A stretch of 33,078 bases of DNA from assembly GCA_023248415.1 (NCBI GenBank), contig JAHFEP010000002.1:1-33078 (forward strand), in the 5' to 3' direction. Shown here one piece after another: positions 22,563 to 30,600 of the stretch. The notes under the pieces were generated by a model. It searched no databases, was not told the DNA's origin, and saw only the letters and a list, made by a program, of their open reading frames with translations. How positions within the stretch are numbered: the stretch's first letter is position 1; each line of letters starts with the position of its first letter. This DNA comes from Nitrospirota bacterium (lineage in GTDB: Bacteria; Nitrospirota; CAKKRA01; 9FT-COMBO-42-15). The translations under genes were made by a program, and so were the position numbers.

Positions 22563-23417
22563 TTAGTTCCTCCCTTCAACCTCTTTAATTGCTTTGCTTA
22601 TTGTAGTATAGTGGAGTCTCAGATAATCTGCAATCTCTTTTAATTTGTAGCCATATCTTATATGGGCCTGATATATCGCCTCTTTCCTCTTGCCACTGTC
22701 CTGCCTATCCTTAAATAGCTTTGCAAGCTCAGGTCTGCCAATATATCTCTGGCGCCTCGGTATCTCCTTTATCTCCTTCTTGTCTGATAATAATTCCTTA
22801 AATCTTGTGATAAATTCATCTTCTCCAAGCAGTATCTGGCCTTTTATCTCATCCCACGGCTTTCCTTTGTTATTCCCTGCCTTGACAAATTCTGCATATC
22901 TCTTTTCTGCCTTCTTTCTTTTGCTCCCAAATTGTCCAAGTATCCAGTCTACTGTAAGATATAAAGGAGTCTTTGTCTTGCCTATAGCAGCTAAATAGCT
23001 GCTCCATCTCCATTCCTCTGGCCTTTTTATAATGCCTGCTCTTACAGGGTTTAATACTACATATCTGCATAGCTCAAGCAGGTATTCTTCTTTTTCTACC
23101 AATATAGCCTTATATCTGCCTTGAAAGATATGTCCTGTCTTCTTATGCCTTCTATTGTATGCCTGTGTGTATACTCCATTTAGCTGCCTCATGCCTAAAG
23201 ACAGGTTAGGTTCAGGGGTTTCTATCATTATATGATAGTGATTGTCCATTAAACAGTAGGCATGGCAGAGCCAATTGTACCTTTTTATAACTGAACCTAA
23301 TATCTCAAGAAATAGCTCTCTATCTTTATTATCCTTGTATATTTTACTCCTTGCATTCCCTCTTGAGGTTATATGATATACTGCATTAGGGTATTCTATC
23401 CTTAATGGTCTTGACAT
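22563..23417 (-). CDS. REP-associated tyrosine transposase (Y1_Tnp, RAYT)
   Basis: A 284-residue single-strand DNA transposase of the HUH class. The N-terminus MSRPLRIEYPNAVYHITSRGN is diagnostic. The HUH motif is DNHYHIMIE (His60 and His62), and the candidate catalytic tyrosine lies in EYLLELCRYVVLNP (Tyr112 or Tyr119). A C-terminal helix-turn-helix (about 255-280; LKEIADYLRLHYTTISKAIKE) is fused, as in several RAYT subgroups. The TTG at 23441 is rejected as a start for the ATG at 23417, which fits the family. Its promoter uses the right inverted end. The reading frame is intact, so it may be active. Confidence 0.9.
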   Translation of the reverse strand: MSRPLRIEYPNAVYHITSRGNARSKIYKDNKDRELFLEILGSVIKRYNWLCHAYCLMDNHYHIMIETPEPNLSLGMRQLNGVYTQAYNRRHKKTGHIFQGRYKAILVEKEEYLLELCRYVVLNPVRAGIIKRPEEWRWSSYLAAIGKTKTPLYLTVDWILGQFGSKRKKAEKRYAEFVKAGNNKGKPWDEIKGQILLGEDEFITRFKELLSDKKEIKEIPRRQRYIGRPELAKLFKDRQDSGKRKEAIYQAHIRYGYKLKEIADYLRLHYTTISKAIKEVEGRN

Positions 23418-23426
23418 AGCATTTTT

Positions 23427-23455
23427 ATTATAGCATCGCAATATTTATTTTTCAA
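23427..23455 (-). promoter_or_regulatory. RAYT promoter with -35 box inside the element end
   Basis: On the minus strand TTGAAA (23450-23455) and a perfect TATAAT (23427-23432) are separated by exactly 17 nt. The -35 box is the last part of the 17-bp inverted end, so the terminal repeat doubles as promoter. Confidence 0.65.
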
Positions 23456-24071
23456 GACTTGACCCTCTTTCTTCTCTTATGAAACGACCTATCTTCGCAT
23501 CATAATATCTTGCCCTGTAGTAATATATCCCTGATTCCTCGTCATATTCTCTACCAGTATAAGTATACGGTTGCACAAAAGAGGAGTCAAGCTGATAGGT
23601 TATCTCTCCGAAGCTGTTGTATTCATACCTCTGCACCACATTGCCAGAGCTATCTGTTATGGCGATGATGCTTCCCAGTCCATCGGCATGGTAATAATAT
23701 GTCTGATTGTTTCTTATCATTGCAATCGGCTCATCAATGCCTGGGCCGTGAAGGTATTCAGTTACGATATTGCCAGACGCGTCTAACTCAAACAAAATGT
23801 CTTCTCGGTCATAGACATATTTCTTAATAGTGACAGTGTTAGTAGCAGTGTCGGTAACAGACTTCTCAATCCTACGACCAAACGGATCATATTTATAAGT
23901 TACGAGTTGCGAGTTAGGAGTTGTGAGTTGAACAAGACGGTTTTCGGAGTCGTATTGATATGTAGTTGTTCCTGTAGTATCGGTTTTTGATGTCATATTG
24001 CCATTAGCGTCATATGTAAAGCCCGTGCCGTTCTGTGTTAAAAGCTCATTGCCATTGTTGTAAGTATACAC
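23445..24071 (-). pseudogene. RHS body fragment interrupted by RAYT (unit 1)
   Basis: A 208-residue run of YD repeats and RHS core: GFTYDANGNMTSKT, YQYDSENRLVQL, YKYDPFGRRIEKS, YYYHADGLGSIIAI and YYYRARYYDAKIGRFIRE. Then it reads ERGSSLEK, coded by the element end, and stops. GTG at 24071 lies 3 nt after the preceding membrane gene. In an intact gene the core would continue to the DPLGL junction and tip now at 22181-22543. Confidence 0.82.
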
Positions 24072-24074
24072 ACT

Positions 24075-24491
24075 TTATCTTTTATACCATAAATATAATT
24101 TAACTGTAAGAACAATAATCATTAATCCAACAAGACCTCCTACTATCCAGCCTAAAAAAGTTTTAATCAATCCAGCAATTAATCCTATACTTGCTCCACC
24201 AATCGCCAAACCTAAAAAAAGCCCAATCAACTTCATATCTATGTCTAAACCACCTGAAAAATGCGCAATAATAAATAAAATTATTATCAATATAGTAAGC
24301 AGCAAGCCATATAATATTGTTTTAAAAGAAGGATATTCGCTTGTTCCAATAAATTCAAACCCAAACTTTACAAAATATCCAATATAACCAAGTATAAAGA
24401 AGAATATAGCTACTTTAATAAAAATTCTTATTTCTTTATCCCACTTCTCAAAAAGTTTAATTATCCAATTATCTATTGAAAAATTTCCCAT
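24075..24491 (-). CDS. Polytopic membrane protein, candidate immunity gene without its toxin
   Basis: A 138-residue protein with about four membrane segments (IKVAIFFFILGYIGYF, LLLTILIIILFIIAHF, IGLFLGLAIGGASIGLIAGL, GGLVGLMIIVLTVKLYLW) and a soluble N-terminus of 25 residues. It occupies the position that the other two membrane proteins hold, directly before an RHS unit. No toxin precedes it: 24492-24631 holds only an imperfect GAAAGCATTG duplication and the rpsR hairpin, so its partner has probably been lost. No family recognised. Confidence 0.6.
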   Translation of the reverse strand: MGNFSIDNWIIKLFEKWDKEIRIFIKVAIFFFILGYIGYFVKFGFEFIGTSEYPSFKTILYGLLLTILIIILFIIAHFSGGLDIDMKLIGLFLGLAIGGASIGLIAGLIKTFLGWIVGGLVGLMIIVLTVKLYLWYKR

Positions 24492-24615
24492 ATTTTATGG
24501 CAATCCATAAAATCTTCTTAACGGTAATAAAGAATTCCACAAATCAGTGAAAGCATTGGAAAGCATTGGGGTCACCCTTTTAGACTTTTAGATATGCTTT
24601 TAGAAATGATTAGAA

Positions 24616-24643
24616 GAGGAGAGATAATTAATTATCTCTCCTC
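24616..24643 (-). terminator. Perfect palindrome overlapping the rpsR stop, candidate terminator
   Basis: GAGGAGAGATAAT (24616-24628) pairs with ATTATCTCTCCTC (24631-24643) around a 2-nt centre. On the minus strand it begins within the last codons of rpsR and is followed by a partly T-rich stretch (CTTCTAATCATTTCT). It would end the rpsF-ssb-rpsR transcript or protect its 3' end. The weak T-tract lowers confidence. Confidence 0.6.
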
Positions 24644-24862
24644 TGTAAACGGCAGAAGCGCTATGTTTCTTGACTTTTTTACTGCGCTTGATAATACCCT
24701 CTGGTGCCTTGCACAGTTTCCTGAAATCCTACTCGGCACAATCTTTCCTCTGTCTGTTACAAAATTTCTCAGAACCTGAATATCTTTATAATCGATTGTA
24801 TCCTTTTTCTCTGCACAGAATCTGCAAACCTTTCTTCTTTGAAAAATCCTTTTTTGTTCCAT
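24632..24862 (-). CDS. rpsR: 30S ribosomal protein S18
   Basis: A 76-residue S18 of normal length: RRKVCRFCAEK, IDYKDIQVLRNFVTDRGKI, the GNCARHQR motif and ALLPF near the end. It binds the S6/S15 region of the small-subunit platform. The CxxC plus CxxH residues (CRFC, CARH) could hold zinc, so this is a Cys-containing form. AGAGGAG precedes the ATG. It follows ssb with a small hairpin between (24883-24913). rplI, often the next gene, is replaced here by the accessory island. Confidence 0.95.
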   Translation of the reverse strand: MEQKRIFQRRKVCRFCAEKKDTIDYKDIQVLRNFVTDRGKIVPSRISGNCARHQRVLSSAVKKSRNIALLPFTEER

Positions 24863-24882
24863 ATTTTAAATTCTCCTCTTAG

Positions 24883-24913
24883 AATAGGTCATATGGGACT
24901 TATAAGACCTATT
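24883..24913 (-). promoter_or_regulatory. Hairpin in the ssb–rpsR gap
   Basis: AATAGGTC (24883-24890) pairs with GACCTATT (24906-24913), 8 bp with a 15-nt loop, between the ssb stop and the rpsR ribosome binding site. It could control rpsR translation or mark processing; S6:S18 binding was not demonstrable by eye. Confidence 0.45.
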
Positions 24914-24921
24914 TTTGAATA

Positions 24922-25326
24922 TCAAAATGGCACATCATTATCTACAACATCTGTTTCAGCAGGGGCATCAGCTTTTTCATGGCTCGCTCCTGCCCCGGCC
25001 CTCTTTGGCATGAACTGGACCCTTTCTGCAACAACCTCGTACTTGCTCCTTTTCTGGCCGTCCTCTGTTTCCCAGCGCCGCTGCTGCAGTCTTCCGTCAA
25101 TCAAAGCGCCGTCACCCTTGCCAAGATACTTGCTGCAATTCTCAGCCTGCTTGCCAAATACAACAATATCTATAAAACTGACCTCTTCTTTTGTCTCCTC
25201 GCCCTGCTTATACTTCCTGTTAACAGCAATAGCAAAACTTGCGACAGGCGCGCCGTTAGGGGTATAGCGAATCTCAGGGTCACGCGTAAGATTGCCTATC
25301 AATATTACCTTGTTAAAGCTCGTCAT
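24922..25326 (-). CDS. ssb: Single-stranded DNA-binding protein
   Basis: A 134-residue SSB. The OB fold begins FNKVILIGNLTRDPEIRYTPNG and includes VSFIDIVVFGKQAENCSKYLGKG, the classic tetramer-forming core. A flexible Ala/Gly-rich tail ends in DNDVPF, the acidic protein-binding tip. It protects single strands in replication and repair. It sits between rpsF and rpsR, a common arrangement, 8 nt downstream of rpsF. Confidence 0.95.
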   Translation of the reverse strand: MTSFNKVILIGNLTRDPEIRYTPNGAPVASFAIAVNRKYKQGEETKEEVSFIDIVVFGKQAENCSKYLGKGDGALIDGRLQQRRWETEDGQKRSKYEVVAERVQFMPKRAGAGASHEKADAPAETDVVDNDVPF

Positions 25327-25334
25327 ATTTATAC

Positions 25335-25793
25335 CTATTCCTTGGCAGTTTCTGCTACTCCTGCTGTCTCAGGAGAGGCAGCGACTTTCTCAGCAACTGC
25401 TGCGCCTTGTTGAACTGTCTCAGTCTTTACAGGCTTTTCCTTTACATCGTGAGCCTGCCGAACCGATGCCTCTGACTGCGTCGCAGGCTTTTGAAGAACA
25501 ACATCGCCCTTCAGCTTTACTGTAATAAACTTAATTACAGCATCGCTGAGCCTGTAATTCCTCTCAAGCTCCTTTACTAAAGGACCTTCTGCCTTGAAAT
25601 GTATCAGCACATAGTGTCCCTTTTTGTGCTTTTTAATCTCATAGGCCAGCTTCTTTTTACCCCAGTTTTCAATATTGATAATCTCACCGCCGCCAGCGGT
25701 AATTATCTCCTGCATCTTCTGGATTACCTTTTCAGTTTCTTCGTCTGATAAGGTCGGTTTAATAATAAATATTGACTCATAGGTACTTCTCAT
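25335..25793 (-). CDS. rpsF: 30S ribosomal protein S6 with extended C-terminus
   Basis: The S6 core (residues 1-100) reads YESIFIIKPTLSDEETE, then GGGEIINIENWGKKKLAYEIKKHKKGHYVL and LERNYRLSDAVIKF. S6 is typically about 95-100 residues; here about 50 more (Ala/Glu/Lys/Val-rich, low complexity) follow. An almost perfect AAGGAGGTGAT stands before the ATG at 25793, so the mRNA should be translated strongly. First gene of rpsF–ssb–rpsR. S6 with S18 can repress this operon in other bacteria. Confidence 0.95.
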   Translation of the reverse strand: MRSTYESIFIIKPTLSDEETEKVIQKMQEIITAGGGEIINIENWGKKKLAYEIKKHKKGHYVLIHFKAEGPLVKELERNYRLSDAVIKFITVKLKGDVVLQKPATQSEASVRQAHDVKEKPVKTETVQQGAAVAEKVAASPETAGVAETAKE

Positions 25794-25893
25794 CTTATCA
25801 CCTCCTTATGGGTTTAATAGCCCTAAACATAAACGCTTAGAGCAAGGGGTATTGTCATTTTTACCATATTCTTCTGCCAAAATCAACTAAAAA

Positions 25894-26991
25894 CTATACT
25901 GAAAATCTGAAATAAATTATATCGCCGTCTTTAACTATATAATCCTTGCCTTCAAGCCTCAAAAGCCCTTTGTCCTTCACAGCCTGTGCAGAGTTAAGCG
26001 AGATTAAATCATTGTATGTCATAACCTCTGCGCGGATAAAACCTCTTTCAATATCAGAGTGTATCTCTCCGGCAGCCTGCGGAGCCTTTGTGCCTGAAGA
26101 AATAGTCCATGCCTTTACCTCGTCTTCGCCTACTGTAAAAAATGTTATCAAATTAAGGAGCTTATAGGCTGCCTTTATAAGCGAATTGAGCCCAGGCTCT
26201 TGTATGCCAAGGACATTTATTAAATAGTCTATCCTCTCATTTTTATCCATCTCTGCAATCTCTGCCTCTGCCTTGCCGCTTATTACCACAAGCTCTGCCT
26301 TCTCTGAAGCAGCTATTGTCTTAACAATATCCACCCAGTTGTTTCCCTTTCCAAGATCCTTTTCAGAGACATTTGCAATATAAAGGACAGGTTTATCAGT
26401 TAAAAGATGGCATTCTTTCAGAATCCTTTTTTCTTCATCTGAGCATTCCATGCCCCTCACTAACTCGCCCTTTTGAAGCCTGTCTTTAAGCCTTTTTATA
26501 AACTCCATTTCAGCAACTGACTTCTTATCACCTGTTTTTGCTGCCTTCTCAACTCGGCTGAGCCTCTTTTCTATGGTATCCAAATCAGCAAGTATCAACT
26601 CCATATTTATAATCTCTACATCCCTTTTTGGGTCAACATTGCCTGCTACATGGATGATATCAGGGTCTTCAAAGCATCTTACAATATGAAGAATAGCCGC
26701 AACCTCCCTGATATGGCCAAGGAATTTATTGCCAAGACCTTCACCATGGCTCGCGCCCTTGACCAATCCTGCAATATCTACAAATTCAATAGTAGTCGGC
26801 GTAAGCTTCTTAGGTTTATACATCTCATTAAGTCTAATTAGCCTATCATCAGGAACCTCAACTACACCAATGTTAGGGTCTATAGTGCAAAAAGGATAAT
26901 TTGATGCCTGAGCGCCTGCAGATGTCAGTGCATTAAATATGGTTGACTTGCCGACATTTGGCAAACCTACTATTCCGCATTTGAAGCCCAT
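25894..26991 (-). CDS. ychF: Redox-regulated ATPase/GTPase YchF
   Basis: A TRAFAC-class OBG-family P-loop nucleotidase of 365 residues, the family's usual size. G1 GLPNVGKSTIFNALT is at the N-terminus, G3 is DIAGLVKGA, and the G4-equivalent NVSE marks the ATP-preferring YchF group. A coiled-coil insertion follows G3 and a TGS-like C-terminal domain ends DGDIIYFRFSV. It acts on ribosomes and stress responses. The ATG at 26991 is preferred over TTG at 27009 because the shorter protein has the family's exact N-terminus. Its position between hppA and rpsF is part of the translation cluster. Confidence 0.95.
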   Translation of the reverse strand: MGFKCGIVGLPNVGKSTIFNALTSAGAQASNYPFCTIDPNIGVVEVPDDRLIRLNEMYKPKKLTPTTIEFVDIAGLVKGASHGEGLGNKFLGHIREVAAILHIVRCFEDPDIIHVAGNVDPKRDVEIINMELILADLDTIEKRLSRVEKAAKTGDKKSVAEMEFIKRLKDRLQKGELVRGMECSDEEKRILKECHLLTDKPVLYIANVSEKDLGKGNNWVDIVKTIAASEKAELVVISGKAEAEIAEMDKNERIDYLINVLGIQEPGLNSLIKAAYKLLNLITFFTVGEDEVKAWTISSGTKAPQAAGEIHSDIERGFIRAEVMTYNDLISLNSAQAVKDKGLLRLEGKDYIVKDGDIIYFRFSV

Positions 26992-27010
26992 AAAATTTTT
27001 ATACCTCAAA

Positions 27011-27045
27011 AAACATAGAGGACTGGCATTAAATCACCAGTCCTC
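27011..27045 (-). terminator. Rho-independent terminator after hppA
   Basis: On the minus strand GAGGACTGG and CCAGTCCTC (27037-27045 with 27018-27026) form a 9-bp stem with a 10-nt loop, followed by TATGTTTTTTG. A perfect stem and T-run make it a good terminator, ending just before the ychF leader. Confidence 0.75.
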
Positions 27046-27065
27046 GTATGACTGATTACTATTGC

Positions 27066-27090
27066 GGGTTCAAGTTTATAACTTGAACCC
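27066..27090. repeat. Perfect 10-bp inverted repeat downstream of hppA
   Basis: GGGTTCAAGT (27066-27075) and ACTTGAACCC (27081-27090) form a stem with a 5-nt loop, without a T-run. It may be a 3' stabiliser or accessory to the terminator at 27011-27045. Confidence 0.7.
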
Positions 27091-27180
27091 ATAAAGTTAG
27101 TATAGTGTAATATCGTTACGAACTGAATGGAGCAGGTTGCAAACATGCTCCCACAAAGATTACAACCTCACTTAATGTTA

Positions 27181-29199
27181 TTATATCAACAACGGTGCAA
27201 TAATCAGAGACACTATGCTCATCAGCTTTATCAATATATTCATTGCAGGGCCTGATGTATCCTTAAATGGATCGCCTACTGTATCGCCGACAACTGCTGC
27301 TTTATGTGCATCAGAGCCTTTGCCGCCGAGATGACCTTTTTCAATATATTTTTTAGCATTGTCCCATGCACCGCCTGCATTCGCCATAAAAATTGCCATA
27401 AGAACACCTGCTACTGTTGCTCCTGCGAGCATGCCGCCTAAAGCAGCAGGGCCTAATATAAAGCCGACTATTACGGGTGCAACAACTGCGGTAATGCCTG
27501 GCAATATCATCTCAGTAAGGGCTGCCTTTGTGCTTATATCAATACATTTTGCAACATCAGGCTTTACTCCAGGCTTTCCCTCAAGCAAGCCTGGTATCTC
27601 CCTGAACTGCCTTCTTATCTCATTAACCATCTTGAATGCTGCCTTGCCAACAGAGGTCATTGTTAACGCGCCAATGAAGAATGGAATAATACCGCCGACT
27701 AATAAACCGATGACAACATACGGATCAGTTATAAGTATCTCAAATATCTTGCCTGTCTTTGCGCTGATTGACTGAGTGTATGCAGAAAAGAGTGCAAGAG
27801 CAGTAAGTGCTGCGGACCCAATAGCAAAACCCTTGCCTATGGCTGCTGTTGTATTGCCAAGTGCATCAAGGCTGTCTGTTATATCCCTTACATCTTTGCC
27901 CAGATGGCTCATCTCAGAGATGCCGCCGGCATTATCTGCAATAGGACCATAGGCATCAACACTCATTACAATGCCGACTGTAGCAAGCATACCCACTGCT
28001 GAGATGCCAATACCGTACAGACCGCTGGTATAGTTTGCTACAAATATTGCCGCACAGATTGCCAGCACTGGAAGTGCGGTGCTTTCAAGTCCGACTGCTA
28101 AACCTGAAATAATATTTGTGCCAGCGCCTGTCTGACTGGAATTAGCTATCCTTTCAACAGGCTTGCCTGATGTATAATGCTCTGTAAGAAGCCCGATTGC
28201 AATGCCGCCAACACATCCTGAAAGAACTGCCCAGTAAACACCATTGTTTACATCAATGTAGTAGACTACTGCATAGCCAAAAATAAGGAAGAGGCCTGCT
28301 GCAATAAATGTTGCGTAACGAAGCGCTGCTGCAGGATTAAAGCTCTCAAGTATTCTCATTGATAAGATGCCGATTACAGATGCAACAAGCCCTACCATTG
28401 CCAGGATAACAGGTAAAGACATTAATGCCATTGCAGAACCGAGTTTAGCAATCTCGCTGCCTGCAAGAGTAGCTCCAATTGCAATGGTTGCAACAACAGC
28501 ACCTACATAAGACTCAAATATATCAGCGCCAAGGCCTGCAACATCGCCGACATTATCACCGACATTGTCTGCAATAACACCTGGGTTTCTTGGGTCATCC
28601 TCTGGTATGCCTGCATCTATCTTTCCTGCAAGGTCAGAACCTACATCTGCTGTCTTTGTATAGATGCCGCCGCCGACCCTTGCAAAAAGGGCAATGGATG
28701 ATGCGCCCATTGCATAGCCGTTTATAATTGCCGCTGTTTCGGGTTTGCCATAGAGGATAAAAAATATACCAACACCAATAAGCCCAATGCTTGCAACTGA
28801 AAGCCCCATCACAGAGCCGCCTAAGAATGCAACTGACAGGGCCTTTGCTGTATCAGGCTTATAAAGGTTTGCTGCCTGTGCAGTCCTTACATTCGCCTTT
28901 GTTGCTGCCTGCATACCAAAGAAACCTGCAAGCATGGAGGATATGCCGCCTCCTACATACGCAATTCCTGTCTGCCAGTTGATAAATTTCCACAGGAGAA
29001 TGAAGACAATGGCTATAAATACAAAAAGTATTGTATACTGCCTTCTTAGATAGACCATTGCCCCGTCGTGAATCATGTCCGAGATCTCTTTCATCAGGTC
29101 TGTGCCAACCGGCTTTTTTGCAATAGAAAAATAGATTATAAGCGCTAAAACTAAACCAGCCAAACCAAATACAGGTGATAACTTAATAAATAATTCCAT
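27181..29199 (-). CDS. hppA: Membrane-bound pyrophosphatase (K+-dependent type)
   Basis: A 672-residue ion pump with about 16 membrane helices. It couples PPi hydrolysis to H+ or Na+ export across the inner membrane. Motifs are DVGSDLAGK, EDDPRNPGVIADNVGDNVGD, DAYGPIADNAGG and GDTVGDPFKDTSGP, the Asp-rich substrate site. The segment ALGNTTAAIGKGF has Ala at the position that is Lys in K+-independent enzymes, so it should be K+-dependent; the transported ion (H+ or Na+) is not decided here. The ATG has GGAGG at close spacing. It is inserted between pth and ychF in the translation cluster. Confidence 0.95.
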   Translation of the reverse strand: MELFIKLSPVFGLAGLVLALIIYFSIAKKPVGTDLMKEISDMIHDGAMVYLRRQYTILFVFIAIVFILLWKFINWQTGIAYVGGGISSMLAGFFGMQAATKANVRTAQAANLYKPDTAKALSVAFLGGSVMGLSVASIGLIGVGIFFILYGKPETAAIINGYAMGASSIALFARVGGGIYTKTADVGSDLAGKIDAGIPEDDPRNPGVIADNVGDNVGDVAGLGADIFESYVGAVVATIAIGATLAGSEIAKLGSAMALMSLPVILAMVGLVASVIGILSMRILESFNPAAALRYATFIAAGLFLIFGYAVVYYIDVNNGVYWAVLSGCVGGIAIGLLTEHYTSGKPVERIANSSQTGAGTNIISGLAVGLESTALPVLAICAAIFVANYTSGLYGIGISAVGMLATVGIVMSVDAYGPIADNAGGISEMSHLGKDVRDITDSLDALGNTTAAIGKGFAIGSAALTALALFSAYTQSISAKTGKIFEILITDPYVVIGLLVGGIIPFFIGALTMTSVGKAAFKMVNEIRRQFREIPGLLEGKPGVKPDVAKCIDISTKAALTEMILPGITAVVAPVIVGFILGPAALGGMLAGATVAGVLMAIFMANAGGAWDNAKKYIEKGHLGGKGSDAHKAAVVGDTVGDPFKDTSGPAMNILIKLMSIVSLIIAPLLI

Positions 29200-29240
29200 A
29201 AACCCCTCCTTTTTTTAGTTCATATAATTTAATAAATAAC

Positions 29241-29801
29241 CTACCTATTAAACCTGCTCATTGCAGCAACTGTATCATTCTTTATCAAAAACAAAAGGGC
29301 ATCTGATGCCTTCTTCTTTACCTCTTTTAATATTGGCAATTCGTCTTTTTTAAAATTAGATAGGACATAATCTGAAGAATCAATACCAGCACAAGGCCTC
29401 CCTATCCCGATTTTTATCCTTACAAAGGAATCTGTGCCAATTGCATTTATAATGGATTTTATCCCTCTGTGGCCTCCGTGGCTCCCCTTATCCTTTATCC
29501 TTAGCCTCCCAATATCCAGATCCATATCGTCGTATATGATGATAAGGTCATCAGCGCTGAGATTGAATCCTTTAATCATCTGTGCCACAGAATCCCCGCT
29601 TAGATTCATAAAGGTCTGAGGCTTTGCAATAATAACCTCAATATCATTTATTAAACCTTTTCCAAAAAGCGCCTTATACTTTTTTTTATTAATATCTATT
29701 TTGTAAACAGACGCAAGCTCATCAATAACCATGAAACCGACATTATGCCTTGTCTGTTTATATTCATTACCCGGATTGCCGAGACCAACAATAAGTTTCA
29801 C
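29241..29801 (-). CDS. pth: Peptidyl-tRNA hydrolase
   Basis: A 186-residue enzyme of normal length that frees tRNA from prematurely released peptidyl-tRNA. The family motif begins LIVGLGNPGNEYKQTRHNVGF (with the catalytic His near residue 20), followed by KPQTFMNLSGDSV, IIYDDMDLDIG and KGSHGGHRGIKSI. It lies between rplY and hppA, the usual neighbour being rplY. Confidence 0.95.
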   Translation of the reverse strand: MKLIVGLGNPGNEYKQTRHNVGFMVIDELASVYKIDINKKKYKALFGKGLINDIEVIIAKPQTFMNLSGDSVAQMIKGFNLSADDLIIIYDDMDLDIGRLRIKDKGSHGGHRGIKSIINAIGTDSFVRIKIGIGRPCAGIDSSDYVLSNFKKDELPILKEVKKKASDALLFLIKNDTVAAMSRFNR

Positions 29802-29819
29802 CTTCTGCTACCATCTTTA

Positions 29820-30572
29820 TTATTTTGGCTTCTCAGCCTTTGTTGTCTTCTCTGCTTTTGCAGCCTTTTCCGGCTTCTCAGTCTTCTCAGCCTTCTCAGC
29901 CTTTACGCCCTCTTCACCAGGCGCTGCCTCTTTACCCTTTGCTAAAACCTCTGGTTCTTTTGCTTCAGCAGGTGTTGCAGTCAGCATCTGTTCTAACTTT
30001 GTCTCGGACATCGGCGCAGCAACAGATACAACAGCCATACCGCTGTCATCAATGATTTTGACGCCTTCAGAAATCTTAATATCCCTTACATGAATAACAT
30101 CGCCAATCTTTAAGGCAGAGGCATCAATCTTGATATGGTCTGGTATTAGGGAAGGCAGGCATTCAACCATAACCTCACGCATATTGTGCTGCAGCAGTCC
30201 GCCCTCTTTAACGCCTGCTGGCACATCTCCTGTTATTTCTACATGTACCTTTACCTTGATAGACTTGTCCATGGAAATCTCAAAAAGGTCTGCATGAAGC
30301 AGCTTGCCTGTTACAGGGTCTGTTTGAAAATCCCTGAGAATGGCCACCTTTTCAGTCTCTTTGTCTTTTACCATCAGCTTCAGATTAATCAGGGTATTCT
30401 CACCTGATTCTGAATGAAGAATCTTCAGGACATCAGAAGGGTTAAGGCTTATAGTTTTAGCTGCGCCCTGGCCGTAAAGAACAGCCGGAATCCTGCCGTC
30501 GCGCCTTATGCTCCTTGCTGCGCCCTTTCCAGACTTTTCCCTGATATCTGCACTTAATCCAATCTTTTGCAT
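29820..30572 (-). CDS. rplY: 50S ribosomal protein L25/general stress protein Ctc
   Basis: A 250-residue Ctc-type L25: N-terminal 5S-rRNA-binding domain (GKGAARSIRRDGRIPAVLYG, then LLHADLFEI) and the C-terminal TL5 domain (VPAGVKEGGLLQH, CLPSLIPDHIKID). The last about 50 residues are Lys/Glu/Ala repeats (EKAEK, EKPEK, AEKTTK), an unstructured tail of unusual length. GGAGG precedes the ATG. Located between prs and pth as in many bacteria. Confidence 0.93.
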   Translation of the reverse strand: MQKIGLSADIREKSGKGAARSIRRDGRIPAVLYGQGAAKTISLNPSDVLKILHSESGENTLINLKLMVKDKETEKVAILRDFQTDPVTGKLLHADLFEISMDKSIKVKVHVEITGDVPAGVKEGGLLQHNMREVMVECLPSLIPDHIKIDASALKIGDVIHVRDIKISEGVKIIDDSGMAVVSVAAPMSETKLEQMLTATPAEAKEPEVLAKGKEAAPGEEGVKAEKAEKTEKPEKAAKAEKTTKAEKPK

Positions 30573-30600
30573 CTTTAAACCTCCAATGAATTAAAATAAA

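Larger units (their letters stand above)
22544..23466 (-). mobile_element. RAYT (REP-associated tyrosine transposase) element with inverted ends
   Basis: The transposase is bounded by AGGGTCAAGTCTTGAAA at 22544-22560 and its exact reverse complement at 23450-23466 (17 bp perfect). Each end contains the palindrome TCAAG-T-CTTGA. The element is about 920 bp and contains a single gene. It lies inside an RHS unit whose flanks read RFIRE on one side and INWVDPLGL on the other. No target duplication is evident. Confidence 0.8.

Noticed and set aside
22544..22600. Outward promoter from the left RAYT end (TTGACC) driving the RHS tip
   Set aside because: No acceptable -10 box at 16-18 nt; only GC-rich repeat sequence follows.
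24549..24568. GAAAGCATTG repeated twice downstream of rpsR
   Set aside because: Only two copies; likely a scar of repeat DNA, not a functional array.
24594..25267. Plus-strand open frames across rpsR and ssb
   Set aside because: They lie opposite recognised ribosomal and SSB genes; the peptides have no motif.
27359..27775. Plus-strand open frame (138 residues) opposite hppA
   Set aside because: Antisense shadow of a highly conserved gene with no start signals.
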